Below, in pieces: positions 28,554 to 37,033 of a DNA stretch of 64,000 bases. Positions within the stretch are counted from its first letter, which is position 1. Every line of letters starts with the position of its first letter. The translations under genes were made by a program, and so were the position numbers. The DNA is from AP-15 sp963777435 (GTDB taxonomy: Bacteria; Pseudomonadota; Alphaproteobacteria; ATCC43930; CGMCC-115725), in NCBI GenBank assembly GCA_963777435.1, contig CAVZQT010000003.1, positions 2,170,001 through 2,234,000 of the forward strand. The letters are read 5' to 3'. The notes beneath the pieces are model-generated. The model ran no database searches and was not told the origin of the DNA. It saw nothing but the letters and a program-made list of their open reading frames with translations.

Positions 28554-28706
28554 ATGACCGATGAGCGCAAGCGCGCGCAATACGAGTTGCGCGCTTTTTT
28601 CGCGCAATTTGACCCATGGAGGACAATCATGGTGGCGCTCACGCTCGGTGCGGCGGCTGTCGCCGTCGTGGTTGCCTTGGCGATGCTGATCCCTTCACGT
28701 TATTAA
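28554..28706 (+). CDS. Small single-span membrane protein
   Basis: A 50-residue peptide from ATG 28554, preceded by TAGGGGCC. The N-terminal half is charged (TDERKRAQYELRAFFAQFDPW) and the C-terminal half is one transmembrane helix (VALTLGAAAVAVVVALAMLI). Composition and a plausible ribosome binding site favour a real gene. It is isolated between the ugp operon and a convergent beta-lactamase-like gene. No family is recognised. Confidence 0.5.
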   Translation: MTDERKRAQYELRAFFAQFDPWRTIMVALTLGAAAVAVVVALAMLIPSRY

Positions 28707-28740
28707 GCTTATCGCCGATGACAAATTTGATCGGCCGGGG

Positions 28741-29913
28741 CTAATTCAGGGCGGCGTAGACCGCTTTTTCGAAGCGGTCGAACAGCGCCAGGGCCTTGGC
28801 ATCGGCGAATGGCAACAATTGCATCAGGATGACGCCCGCGACACTCTTAGCCGGATCGATCCAGAAATAGGTGTTGCCGAGCCCGGCCCAGGCGAGGCTG
28901 CCGGCGTCACGCCCACCCGGCACCGCCTCGGTCGAGATCATAAACCCGAGACTCCACTTTTTGACGATGCCCGGAAAGAACTCGGCATCGTTGGACGAAG
29001 CCGGCAATGCTGTTTTCAGCGGCTGCACGTTCAGCTCGCCGATCGCATTTTGCGCCATCAGCCGCACCGTTTCGGGCTTAAGCACCGGTATGCCGTCGGC
29101 AGCGCGCCCTTCGTTCAGGAACAGCCGCGCGAAGGCAAGATAATCCGCTGCGGTGCTGTAGAGCCCGCCGCCGCCCATCTCGAACTCGGGCTCCGGCACC
29201 ATCTCGAACGGGATCGGTGCCAGCGAGCCGTCTTCGCCGCGCGCATGCATCCCCGCCAGCCGCGAGCGGTGATCCGGGGTCAGCTTGAACGCGGTATCCT
29301 TCATGCCGAGCGGCGCAAACAAATGCTCAGCGAAATATTGGCCGAGCCGCTGGCCGCTGACCCGCTCCACCGCCTTGCCGACCCAGTCGATATTGATGCC
29401 GTAATCCCAGCGCTCGCCGGGATCGAAAACGAGCGGTAATTCCAGCGCCTTATTTTGGCAGGTGATGATCCCCGGAACCCCGCTTTTCTCCATGTAGCGA
29501 GCCATTTCCGGGTTCCAGATGTCATAGACGAAACCGGCGGTGTGGGTGATCAGGTGCCGCAATGTGATCGGGCGCCGCGCCGGGCGCAGCCGCGGCTCCC
29601 CGGCGGCGTCAAAGCCTTCGAGAACCTGGGGCGCGCGGAGTTCCGGCAACACTTCGGCGATCGGATCATCCAGCGACAATTTCCCGCGTTCGACCAGTTG
29701 CATCGCCGCCGCCGAGGTGATCGCCTTGGTCATCGAGGCGATCCAGAACACCGTGTCCGCAGTCAGCGCGGTATCGTCTGCTGATGATCGCTTACCGAAA
29801 GCGCCCTGATAGATTTGGCCGTCACGCGTCGCCGCCATCGCGACGACACCCGGCACATCGCCGCGGTCCGTCGGTTCGCGCAGCACGCGATCGATCTGCT
29901 CCTCTTGGGCCAT
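28741..29913 (-). CDS. Serine hydrolase, class C beta-lactamase family
   Basis: A 390-residue serine hydrolase of the beta-lactamase/penicillin-binding class C fold. The nucleophile motif is SMTK (ASMTKAITSAAAMQL), the Tyr motif is YGIN, and WAGLGNTYFWIDP replaces the KTG-type third motif. Family members include esterases and D-aminopeptidases as well as AmpC. No signal peptide is evident, so an esterase role seems more likely than a beta-lactamase. GGGAGGGAGG precedes ATG 29913. The gene is separated from cobB by about 85 bases. Confidence 0.87.
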   Translation of the reverse strand: MAQEEQIDRVLREPTDRGDVPGVVAMAATRDGQIYQGAFGKRSSADDTALTADTVFWIASMTKAITSAAAMQLVERGKLSLDDPIAEVLPELRAPQVLEGFDAAGEPRLRPARRPITLRHLITHTAGFVYDIWNPEMARYMEKSGVPGIITCQNKALELPLVFDPGERWDYGINIDWVGKAVERVSGQRLGQYFAEHLFAPLGMKDTAFKLTPDHRSRLAGMHARGEDGSLAPIPFEMVPEPEFEMGGGGLYSTAADYLAFARLFLNEGRAADGIPVLKPETVRLMAQNAIGELNVQPLKTALPASSNDAEFFPGIVKKWSLGFMISTEAVPGGRDAGSLAWAGLGNTYFWIDPAKSVAGVILMQLLPFADAKALALFDRFEKAVYAALN

Positions 29914-29997
29914 GACCTCCCTCCCGTAAGACGAACTTCCTGTCGGCAGTATCCGGCAAAGGATCGATATCCGGAACGTGCTCTCTCAGCCTTACCT

Positions 29998-31320
29998 TTA
30001 GCTATTACAGCAATCGATCAGGTGGATGAACGAACCGAAGACCGAGCCGCTGCGCAATCCGCAGTGGCCTAGATCGGCGCCAGCGGCGTCCGAAATTGAC
30101 CACAGCGGTTTGGCATCGGCCTCGCGCAGCACTGTCGCGTAATGGAACTCATGGCCGCGAAAGCCGCTGCCAGCGGGGCCGAAGGGCGTAGCGCCGAGGA
30201 GCGTCGCGCTGCGATATCCGAGATGCAAACGGCACTCGGCGAAGCTCGTCTGCAGCGGCAACAGGGCCGCCATCGGGTGCCGCTGGCCTTGGGCATCGGT
30301 TAGGGCTTCACCGAGAACCATATGGCCGCCGCATTCGCCGTAGACGGGTTTTCCGTCGCGGGCGGCCTGCCGCACCCCGTTGAGAAAGCGATCCGCTTCG
30401 GCAAGGCGCGCGGCCCACAGCTCGGGATAGCCGCCGGGCAGATAAACCGCATCGGATGAGGCGCCTGGAGCTTCGTTGGCGAGCGGCGAGAAGAAGTCGA
30501 GTTCGGCGCCGCTCCGGCGCCATTTCTCAAGCAGGTGCGGATAGACAAAGCAGAAGGCGTCGTCGCGGGCGATCGCAACCCGCTGACCGAGCGGCGGAAT
30601 GCCGGGGGCGCTGTCGCCGGCGAGTGTCGAAGAGCTGCCGAGGCCAACCAGTCGGTCAATGTCGATATGGGCCCCTATCAGATCGGCGGCGCGCTCGATC
30701 ACCGCCTCGGCATCGCGCGACTCCGCTGCCGGCACGAGCCCGAGATGCCGCGACGGCAGGCTCAGCGCCGATTCGGCCGGCAATCCGCCGAGGATCGCGA
30801 GACCGGGCAAGTGCCGCGCCACGGCACGCGTCAGCAAGGCCCGATGGCGCTCGCTCGCGACCCGATTAAAGATGACCCCCGCAATCGATATATCCGACCA
30901 ATGCCCGCTGAACCCGCGCAATACAGCCGCGACCGAGGCACCCTGGCCGCGGACGTCCATGACCAAGATCACCGGCCAGCCCGTAATCCGCGCCAGTTCG
31001 GCGGTGGACCCGCTCTCGCCATCGGCGCCGGTCCCATCGAACAGGCCCATTACCCCTTCACAAAGAACAAATTCAGCTGAAGCGCCAAGCCGCGCGACAA
31101 TGCCAGCAAGCGTCGCCGGCCGCATCGCCCAGGCGTCGAGGTTCACGCAGGTGCCACCCGCCGCCAATGCGTGAAAGGTCGGATCGATGAAATCGGGACC
31201 GGCCTTGGCCGCGACCGCCCGCACGCCCCGGCGGCGCATCTGCCGGAGCAGGCCGGCGGTCACCAGCGTCTTGCCGCTGCCCGAGGCCGGAGCGGCAAGG
31301 ATCAATCCGCGCGCGCCCAC
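29998..31320 (-). CDS. cobB: Cobyrinate a,c-diamide synthase (CobB/CbiA)
   Basis: A 440-residue CobB/CbiA enzyme. The N-terminal P-loop LAAPASGSGKT and KAGPDFIDPTFH belong to the ATPase half. The C-terminal glutamine amidotransferase half has VYLPGGYPELWA and the Cys nucleophile in PVYGECGGHMVLGE. It amidates the a and c side chains of (hydrogeno)byrinic acid with glutamine and ATP, a cobalamin step. The GTG start at 31320 is 22 bases after the carboxymuconolactone decarboxylase stop. No other cobalamin gene is in the window, so the gene is an outlier in an aromatic-type cluster. Confidence 0.92.
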   Translation of the reverse strand: MGARGLILAAPASGSGKTLVTAGLLRQMRRRGVRAVAAKAGPDFIDPTFHALAAGGTCVNLDAWAMRPATLAGIVARLGASAEFVLCEGVMGLFDGTGADGESGSTAELARITGWPVILVMDVRGQGASVAAVLRGFSGHWSDISIAGVIFNRVASERHRALLTRAVARHLPGLAILGGLPAESALSLPSRHLGLVPAAESRDAEAVIERAADLIGAHIDIDRLVGLGSSSTLAGDSAPGIPPLGQRVAIARDDAFCFVYPHLLEKWRRSGAELDFFSPLANEAPGASSDAVYLPGGYPELWAARLAEADRFLNGVRQAARDGKPVYGECGGHMVLGEALTDAQGQRHPMAALLPLQTSFAECRLHLGYRSATLLGATPFGPAGSGFRGHEFHYATVLREADAKPLWSISDAAGADLGHCGLRSGSVFGSFIHLIDCCNS

Positions 31321-31341
31321 GCCGCCGCGGAAAGCCGCCGG

Positions 31342-31890
31342 CTAAGTCGGGAGTTTGTCGCCGTCGGGCGGCGCCGGGATGTCGAATGCGTTGACCATTC
31401 CCGACAGGAACGCAAAGTAGTTCGCAGCCGCGGTCAGTTCGACAAGCCACTGCACGCCGTGCCGTTCCTTCAGCCGGTCCTGCACGGCCTCGTCGGCGCG
31501 GTTGGTGCGGATCAGCTGACGGGTATAGGTGACGATGTCGCTCTCGTCAGGCGGCAGGTCTCGTACGTCGCCCTTGGCTCGCAGCAGAGCAATTGTTGAT
31601 TCGGGCACCCCAGCGCGGCGCGCGGCGCCGACCTGGGCCGACCAGACATAAGCCGCTTCCTTTTCGCGCACTGCGGCGAGAATCGCATGCGAGCGCAATT
31701 TGGCCTCGACAATGCTGTCCTCCCGGAAAAACGTGACGAGCGGCAATACCCGATGGGCGAGTTCCGGACTGTGCAGCATGACGCTGAACGGCCCGCGCAC
31801 CTGACCGAAGACTTTGAGGACCTCGTCGACGACCGCGTGATACTGGGCCGGGACGTCATCCTTGCCCGAGACCGGTGTTATTCTCGGCAT
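31342..31890 (-). CDS. Carboxymuconolactone decarboxylase family protein
   Basis: A 182-residue protein of the CMD/AhpD-like superfamily. Family pattern: VMLHSPELAHRVLPLVTFFR, LRSHAILAAVREKEAAYVWSAQ and TAAANYFAFLSGMVNAFDIP. The usual CxxC of AhpD is replaced (AAYVWSAQ), so an AhpD peroxidase role is unlikely. It follows a nitroreductase by 12 bases in one transcript with an intradiol dioxygenase. A role in ring-fission product handling is inferred from the neighbours only. Confidence 0.85.
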   Translation of the reverse strand: MPRITPVSGKDDVPAQYHAVVDEVLKVFGQVRGPFSVMLHSPELAHRVLPLVTFFREDSIVEAKLRSHAILAAVREKEAAYVWSAQVGAARRAGVPESTIALLRAKGDVRDLPPDESDIVTYTRQLIRTNRADEAVQDRLKERHGVQWLVELTAAANYFAFLSGMVNAFDIPAPPDGDKLPT

Positions 31891-31902
31891 TTGTCTACTC
31901 CA

Positions 31903-32562
31903 CTATTTCAAACCCGGATAGGGTTTGCCCCAGTCGTCGAGATAGACCACTTCCGATAGAGGCCCGCGCCCAACCGGCCCGAACCGCCCCATCGGATAAC
32001 CGATCGGCAGAATGGCATAGGAATGATAGCCGGGCGGGATGCCCATCGCGGCGTCGACCTCTTTCTCGTAGGCGGTGTGCCGCGTCGTCAGAGTCGAGCC
32101 AAGCCCCAGCGCCCGCGCCGCGAGCAGCATGTTCTGCACCGCCGGATAGATCGACGAGCCGGCAGTGCGCCCGGGATTGGCGCCGCCCTCAAGACAAGCC
32201 ACGATCCACACCGGCGCTTCATGATAATGGTCGGTCAGGTACTCAACGGCCGCGTGCTGGCGCTTGTAGCGGGCCGGATCCGAACCTGGCGGCGGCGGGC
32301 TCGACGCGTAACGCGGTCCGACAACTTCGTCGAACGCCTTTTTGTAGTAGACCTGCACCGCCTTCTTTTTCGCTGGGTCCTTTAGGACCAGAAACCGCCA
32401 GCGCTGGGTGTTGCCGCCGCTCGCCGCCGCCTGCCCCGCGGCCAGGATTTTAAAGATCAGCTCGTCGGGCACCGGGTCGGGTTTAAGCCGCCGCATCGCC
32501 CGCATCGTGTGCATGATCTCAAAGACATCGGTGCCCCCTGCTTGTCCCTGTCCTTCAGGCAT
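31903..32562 (-). CDS. Nitroreductase family protein
   Basis: A 219-residue FMN-dependent nitroreductase-like protein. Features are the N-terminal MRAMRRLKPDPVPDELIFKIL, SGGNTQRWRFLVLKD (FMN-binding Arg/Asn region), and SSIYPAVQNMLLAARALGLGSTLTT. ATG 32562 is chosen because GGAGGAAGGG sits directly upstream, while the ATG at 32574 has no ribosome binding site. Family members reduce nitroaromatics, quinones or enones with NAD(P)H. It lies between an intradiol dioxygenase and a CMD-family gene. Confidence 0.88.
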   Translation of the reverse strand: MPEGQGQAGGTDVFEIMHTMRAMRRLKPDPVPDELIFKILAAGQAAASGGNTQRWRFLVLKDPAKKKAVQVYYKKAFDEVVGPRYASSPPPPGSDPARYKRQHAAVEYLTDHYHEAPVWIVACLEGGANPGRTAGSSIYPAVQNMLLAARALGLGSTLTTRHTAYEKEVDAAMGIPPGYHSYAILPIGYPMGRFGPVGRGPLSEVVYLDDWGKPYPGLK

Positions 32563-32631
32563 CCCTTCCTCCATGACCAGTCGCGGCCAACTCTATAGCA
32601 ATTGATCAAGCGTCACGCGGTAGATGCGCTC

Positions 32632-33564
32632 TCAGTGTGCGCCGAGCGCGGCCAGCCGCTTCTGGGCGTCGAGCACGGTAGCAGCACCGGAGGCGGGCTT
32701 CAGGTGAAAGTCGAATTCCGTTGTGTAATAGGGTGGTTCGATGCCGAGTCGGCGGGCGTCGCCTTCGGCGCTATCGTGCCGCGCGAAATCGCAGATCAAC
32801 GAATCCTTAACGGCGAAGACCGCATCGCTCGCAAGGTATTCGTCGGCGCTATCGAAAATGTGAGTCGTGACCGGCTCGTAACCCTCAGCTGACACGACGA
32901 AATGGACATGCGCCGGGCGCCAGGGATGGCGGCCGGTGGCGCGCAGCATCGCCCCGACGGGCCCATCCGACGGGATCGGGTAGTGCACCGGACGCACCGT
33001 GCGCACCAGATAGCGGCCCTCGGCGTCGGTATGGAATTTGCCGCGCATATGCATCTCGTGCAGACTGGCATCCTGTGAGTCGTAGAGGCCGCTGGTCTGC
33101 GCCTGCCAGACGTCAAGCAAAGCGCCGGCGACCGGCCGGCCATCGAGGTCGAGGACCCGGCCGCTGACCAGGGTCGGCGGTCCCACTTTATCGAGATGGG
33201 CGATGTCGCCGCCAGCGGGCATTTCGGGCGCGTTCAGCCGGTGGAACGGGCCGAACACGGTCAATTCGGTGGCGCCGTCGGGTTTGCGGTGGCTCAAGAG
33301 ATCGACCACCATCGACACGCCCAGCGTATCCGAAAACAGGATGAATTCCTGGCGCTTGTCGTCCGAGATGTGGCCGGCCTTGGTTAGGATCTCGATCGCC
33401 TGGAACCACTCGGCCTCGGTCAGATCGACCTCTTTGACAAAGGCGTGCAGGTGCCCGATCAGGCTCAACATGATTTTCCGCAGCCGCGGGTCGGGGGTCT
33501 GGGCAAACCGCTCCAACACCTCTCTCGTGATGTCGTCTTCGGTCGTGCTGCGATGTTCTGGCAT
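32632..33564 (-). CDS. Intradiol ring-cleavage dioxygenase (hydroxyquinol/catechol 1,2-dioxygenase type)
   Basis: A 310-residue intradiol dioxygenase. The N-terminal helical dimerisation domain includes RLRKIMLSLIGHLHAFVKEVDLTEAEW. The catalytic domain has FGPFHRLNAPEMPAGGDIA, VSGRVLDLDGRPVAGALLDVWQA, and the iron ligands Tyr in GLYDSQD and HYPIPSDGPVG and His in RPAHVHFVV. AGGAGG precedes ATG 33564. It would cleave a catechol or hydroxyquinol ring between the hydroxyls to a cis,cis-muconate or maleylacetate. It heads a minus-strand group with nitroreductase, CMD protein and cobB. Confidence 0.9.
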   Translation of the reverse strand: MPEHRSTTEDDITREVLERFAQTPDPRLRKIMLSLIGHLHAFVKEVDLTEAEWFQAIEILTKAGHISDDKRQEFILFSDTLGVSMVVDLLSHRKPDGATELTVFGPFHRLNAPEMPAGGDIAHLDKVGPPTLVSGRVLDLDGRPVAGALLDVWQAQTSGLYDSQDASLHEMHMRGKFHTDAEGRYLVRTVRPVHYPIPSDGPVGAMLRATGRHPWRPAHVHFVVSAEGYEPVTTHIFDSADEYLASDAVFAVKDSLICDFARHDSAEGDARRLGIEPPYYTTEFDFHLKPASGAATVLDAQKRLAALGAH

Positions 33565-33695
33565 GGTCGACCTCCTGCGCTCGGCCCTCGAAGGCGGCCC
33601 TCGCACATCCTTCTTGCGCGCCGGCGCAATCGAAAATCGCCGCTTCTCTACACCTTCCGGCGCCTCATGACAAAGCGCCGCGACCTTAGGCGTTC

Positions 33696-34019
33696 TTATG
33701 GATTTGGGTATTGCGTGACCTGCCGGCCGTAAAACCAAAAAACCGGCCGGTAGGTTTGGCAGCGTACCTGATCCGCCAGGATCTCGCCCGGCACGGCTTC
33801 CAAAGCCCTGACCGCCTCGGTTTGGAACGGGGTCGCGCACATCTGATCGGCGAGCAAGGGGTTAATGCGCCAATCATAACGGTTGAAATCGGCAAATTCG
33901 GGTGGGATCTCCTCTGTAGTCCGGAGCGCGCTGACGCCAAATTCATCCTTGATAGGGATTGTAGGCGTGCAGCCGGCCGCCAACAGACACAGCGCGGCAA
34001 GGGCGGAGACAATGCGCAT
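33696..34019 (-). CDS. Small outer-membrane lipoprotein
   Basis: A 107-residue lipoprotein. The signal MRIVSALAALCLLAAGC ends in a clear lipobox (LAAGC) with the lipidated Cys at residue 17. The mature part has four Cys and is rich in aromatic residues (YRPVFWFYGRQVTQYPNP). The frame extends upstream, but this start places the lipobox correctly. The function is unknown. It is separated from queG by about 70 bases. Confidence 0.7.
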   Translation of the reverse strand: MRIVSALAALCLLAAGCTPTIPIKDEFGVSALRTTEEIPPEFADFNRYDWRINPLLADQMCATPFQTEAVRALEAVPGEILADQVRCQTYRPVFWFYGRQVTQYPNP

Positions 34020-34088
34020 TATCAATCCGAAACTCGAGGGCGGCACAGTGTGCCGGGCGAATGCACCGAGCGCAACCATCGCGATATG

Positions 34089-35228
34089 CTAGGCATCTGT
34101 CGATTTCAGATCCCATTCAGCTGATACTAGCGGGTCGGGCTCGATTTCCCGACGGCGCTCTCGTTCCGCCTGAAAGGCCGATGGCGAAAGCCGTGAAAGA
34201 GCCCACACCGCACTGCCGCGCACCAGCGGCGACTTATCGTCGAGACAACGGCGCGCAGTGGCGACCAGATCGGGGTGATCGGGGCCGGCATTGCCGATCG
34301 CGATCAGGACGTTGCGCAAAAACCGATTTCGGCCGCTGCGCTTGATCGGCGATCCCGAAAACATCCGGCGGAAATCGGCGTCGTCGAGCGCCGCGAGCTC
34401 TGCAAGGCGGGGCGCGGTGAGCGCGGCTCGCGGCAAGAAATCGGGTTCGTGCGCGGCATGCGCGAATTTGTTCCACGGGCAGACCGCGAGGCAATCGTCG
34501 CAGCCATAGATGCGGTTGCCGATCAGCGGCCGCAGCTCGACCGGAATCATACCCTTGTGCTCGATCGTCAGATACGAAATGCAGCGTCGCGCATCGAGCC
34601 TGTGAGGAGTCGGGAAAGCCGCGGTCGGGCAGGCATCGAGGCATCGTCGGCACGAGCCGCAATGGTCAGGGGTCGACGGATCGGGTTCGAGCTCGAGACT
34701 GAGATAGATCTCACCGAGAAACAGCCACGACCCGAATTCGCGCGAGACGAGGTTGGTGTGCTTGCCTTGCCAGCCGATCCCGGCCTGCTGCGCCAGTGGC
34801 TTTTCCATGACCGGGGCGGTGTCGACAAACAGCTTCAAGGCACCCGGCCATTCGCCGTCGATCCACCGCGCCAAAGCCCGTAGCCGCCGCTTCAATGTAT
34901 CGTGGTAGTCGCGACCGCGAGCGTAGACCGAGACGATCCCTTTTTCACGCTGATTGGCGAGCGCCCGCGGATCGTCTTGGGGGGCATAATTGACCCCGAG
35001 CACAACCACGGACCGCGCCTCGGGCCAGAGGGCTTGTGGGGTTCCGCGGCGCTCGGCAGTGCCGGCGAGCCAGCCCATATCGCCATGATAGCCGCGGGCA
35101 ATAAACTCATGCAGGTCACTGCGCGCCCGCTGGTCGAGGTGGGCGGCGGCAAACCCAACGGCGTCAAAGCCCTCGGCCAAAGCGCGATCGCGGATCGCCT
35201 CGCGGATCGCGGCGTTCGCGCCCGCCAT
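34089..35228 (-). CDS. queG: Epoxyqueuosine reductase QueG
   Basis: A 379-residue QueG. It reduces epoxyqueuosine to queuosine in tRNA using cobalamin and two [4Fe-4S] clusters, visible as CGSCRRCLDACPT near residue 190 and CDDCLAVCPW near 243. The C-terminal RNRFLRNVLIAIGNAG region is a HEAT-like tRNA-binding repeat. It starts three bases after queF ends, as the third gene of tgt-queF-queG. It is the only B12-dependent enzyme in this operon, and cobB is encoded a few kilobases away. Confidence 0.94.
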   Translation of the reverse strand: MAGANAAIREAIRDRALAEGFDAVGFAAAHLDQRARSDLHEFIARGYHGDMGWLAGTAERRGTPQALWPEARSVVVLGVNYAPQDDPRALANQREKGIVSVYARGRDYHDTLKRRLRALARWIDGEWPGALKLFVDTAPVMEKPLAQQAGIGWQGKHTNLVSREFGSWLFLGEIYLSLELEPDPSTPDHCGSCRRCLDACPTAAFPTPHRLDARRCISYLTIEHKGMIPVELRPLIGNRIYGCDDCLAVCPWNKFAHAAHEPDFLPRAALTAPRLAELAALDDADFRRMFSGSPIKRSGRNRFLRNVLIAIGNAGPDHPDLVATARRCLDDKSPLVRGSAVWALSRLSPSAFQAERERRREIEPDPLVSAEWDLKSTDA

Positions 35229-35231
35229 ATC

Positions 35232-35690
35232 TCAACCGCGGCCGCGGTAGCTCGCCACCCCCGGATCGGGCAGCCACAGACCGACTGGCGGTTCATCGGT
35301 CTGATAGAACACGTCGATCGGAATCCCGCCGCGCGGATACCAAAACCCCCCGATGCGCAGCCAGCGCGGCTCCAGCGCGTCAACGAGCCGGCGGGCGATC
35401 GCAAGGGTACAGTCTTCGTGAAATGCCTGGTGATTGCGGAACGAGCCGAGATAGAGCTTTAGCGACTTGCTCTCGACAATGGCGCCTTCGGGTGCGTAAT
35501 CGATGACGAAATGGGCAAAATCCGGCTGGCCAGTTACCGGACACAACGAGGTGAATTCGGGGCAGGTGAACCGAACCAGATAGAGCAGCCCCGGATGTGG
35601 GTTCGGTACGGTTTCGAGCACCGCTTCGTCGGGCGATTGCGGCAGTGGCGCCGGCCGCCCGAGCAGCGAGAGCCGTTGTCTTTCAGTCAT
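35232..35690 (-). CDS. queF: NADPH-dependent 7-cyano-7-deazaguanine reductase QueF
   Basis: A 152-residue type I QueF. It reduces preQ0 to preQ1 with NADPH. The active-site Cys is in EFTSLCPVTGQPDFA; ESKSLKLYLGSFRNHQAFHEDC is the family signature. Start ATG 35690 overlaps the last codons of tgt (AATGACTGA), which indicates translational coupling; upstream in-frame starts lie inside tgt. It belongs to the queuosine operon. Confidence 0.94.
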   Translation of the reverse strand: MTERQRLSLLGRPAPLPQSPDEAVLETVPNPHPGLLYLVRFTCPEFTSLCPVTGQPDFAHFVIDYAPEGAIVESKSLKLYLGSFRNHQAFHEDCTLAIARRLVDALEPRWLRIGGFWYPRGGIPIDVFYQTDEPPVGLWLPDPGVASYRGRG

Positions 35691-36813
35691 TGGTCGGCTC
35701 GGCACCGGTCGGCATTTGCGCTGCTGCAAAAGCGTCGGCGAAATCGGCAAGCGTGCCGCTTTCGATCGCGCCGCGCAGATCAGCCATCAAATCGGCGTAA
35801 TATTGCAAATTGTGGGCGGTCAGCAGCATCGCACTCAGGATCTCGCCGCTACGGCAGAGATGGTGCAGATAGGCCCGGCTGTAACCGGTGCAAGCGGGGC
35901 ATCCGCATTCGGGATCGAGCGGGGCCGGGTCGTCGGCATGCCGCGCGTTGCGCAGGTTTAATGGGCCGCGGCGCGTGAAGGCCTGCGCGGTGCGCCCCGA
36001 GCGCGTCGGCAATACGCAGTCGAACATGTCGATGCCGCGCATCACCGCACCGACAAGATCGGCCGGCTTGCCAACCCCCATCAGATAGCGTGGCCGATCC
36101 TCCGGCAATGCCGGCACGGTTGCGTCGAGAACCGCAAACGTTGTCGGCTGACCCTCGCCGATCGCGAGCCCGCCGACCGCGTAGCCGTCAAAGCCGATGT
36201 CGATCAATTTGGCCGCCGAGCGCAACCGTAGATCGGCATGAATACCGCCCTGGACAATCCCGAAGATCCCGTACCCCGACTTATCGGAAAAGGCGTAGCG
36301 AGACCGTTCGGCCCAGCGCATCGACAATTCCATCGATTGTTCGACCGCCTCGGGCGGCGATGGGTAGGGCGTGCATTCGTCGAATGCCATCGTGATGTCG
36401 GATCCGAGCAGCCCTTGGATCTCGATCGAGCGCTCCGGCGTCAGCAGGTGAGCGCTGCCGTCGAGATGCGAGCGAAACTTGACGCCGTTCTCGCCGATCT
36501 TGCGCAATTCGGCGAGCGACATGACCTGAAACCCGCCCGAATCGGTCAGGATCGCATAGGGCCAGTTCATAAACCGGTGCAATCCGCCGAGCGCTGCAAT
36601 GCGCTCGGCTCCCGGTCGCAGCATCAGGTGATAGGTGTTGCCGAGAACGAGCCGGGCGCCGGTAGCGGCAACGCCCTCGGCGGTCATCGCCTTGACAGTG
36701 GCGGCGGTGCCAACCGGCATGAAGATCGGGGTTTCGACGAGCCCACGCGCGGTCGTGAGCCGGCCGCGCCGCGCCGCGCCGTTGCGCGCCAGAACCTCAA
36801 AGCCGATCGTCAA
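35683..36813 (-). CDS. tgt: tRNA-guanine transglycosylase
   Basis: A 376-residue bacterial Tgt. It swaps guanine-34 for preQ1 in tRNAs with GUN anticodons. The acid/base Asp is in ILTDSGGFQVMSL, the nucleophile Asp in RGIDMFDCVLPTRSGR and the zinc site in PECGCPACTGYSRAYLHHL. The gene is of standard length and heads the tgt-queF-queG unit. The ribosyltransferase QueA, normally adjacent, is not in the window. Confidence 0.96.
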   Translation of the reverse strand: MTIGFEVLARNGAARRGRLTTARGLVETPIFMPVGTAATVKAMTAEGVAATGARLVLGNTYHLMLRPGAERIAALGGLHRFMNWPYAILTDSGGFQVMSLAELRKIGENGVKFRSHLDGSAHLLTPERSIEIQGLLGSDITMAFDECTPYPSPPEAVEQSMELSMRWAERSRYAFSDKSGYGIFGIVQGGIHADLRLRSAAKLIDIGFDGYAVGGLAIGEGQPTTFAVLDATVPALPEDRPRYLMGVGKPADLVGAVMRGIDMFDCVLPTRSGRTAQAFTRRGPLNLRNARHADDPAPLDPECGCPACTGYSRAYLHHLCRSGEILSAMLLTAHNLQYYADLMADLRGAIESGTLADFADAFAAAQMPTGAEPTND

Positions 36814-37033
36814 CGGTTGCTGCTCAAAGTCTCGGCGTCATCGCATTAGCGTCCCCGGCCATTTCGCGCCGGCGTTCAGCTCCAGTGACATATCGAGCCG
36901 AGAATACCTGCCTCGGAGCAACCGGGTTAATGCCTCGAGCCAGGCGCACACCCTTTTTGCCGTGCTCATAATGGCGTCTAACGGCCGTGACGAATAGACT
37001 GCGCGTCTGAATATCTGAATAAGGAGATACGCC

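Noticed and set aside
28741..29913. Antibiotic-resistance beta-lactamase
   Set aside because: The fold is right, but no signal peptide and no clear KTG motif are seen, so an esterase or peptidase is more likely.
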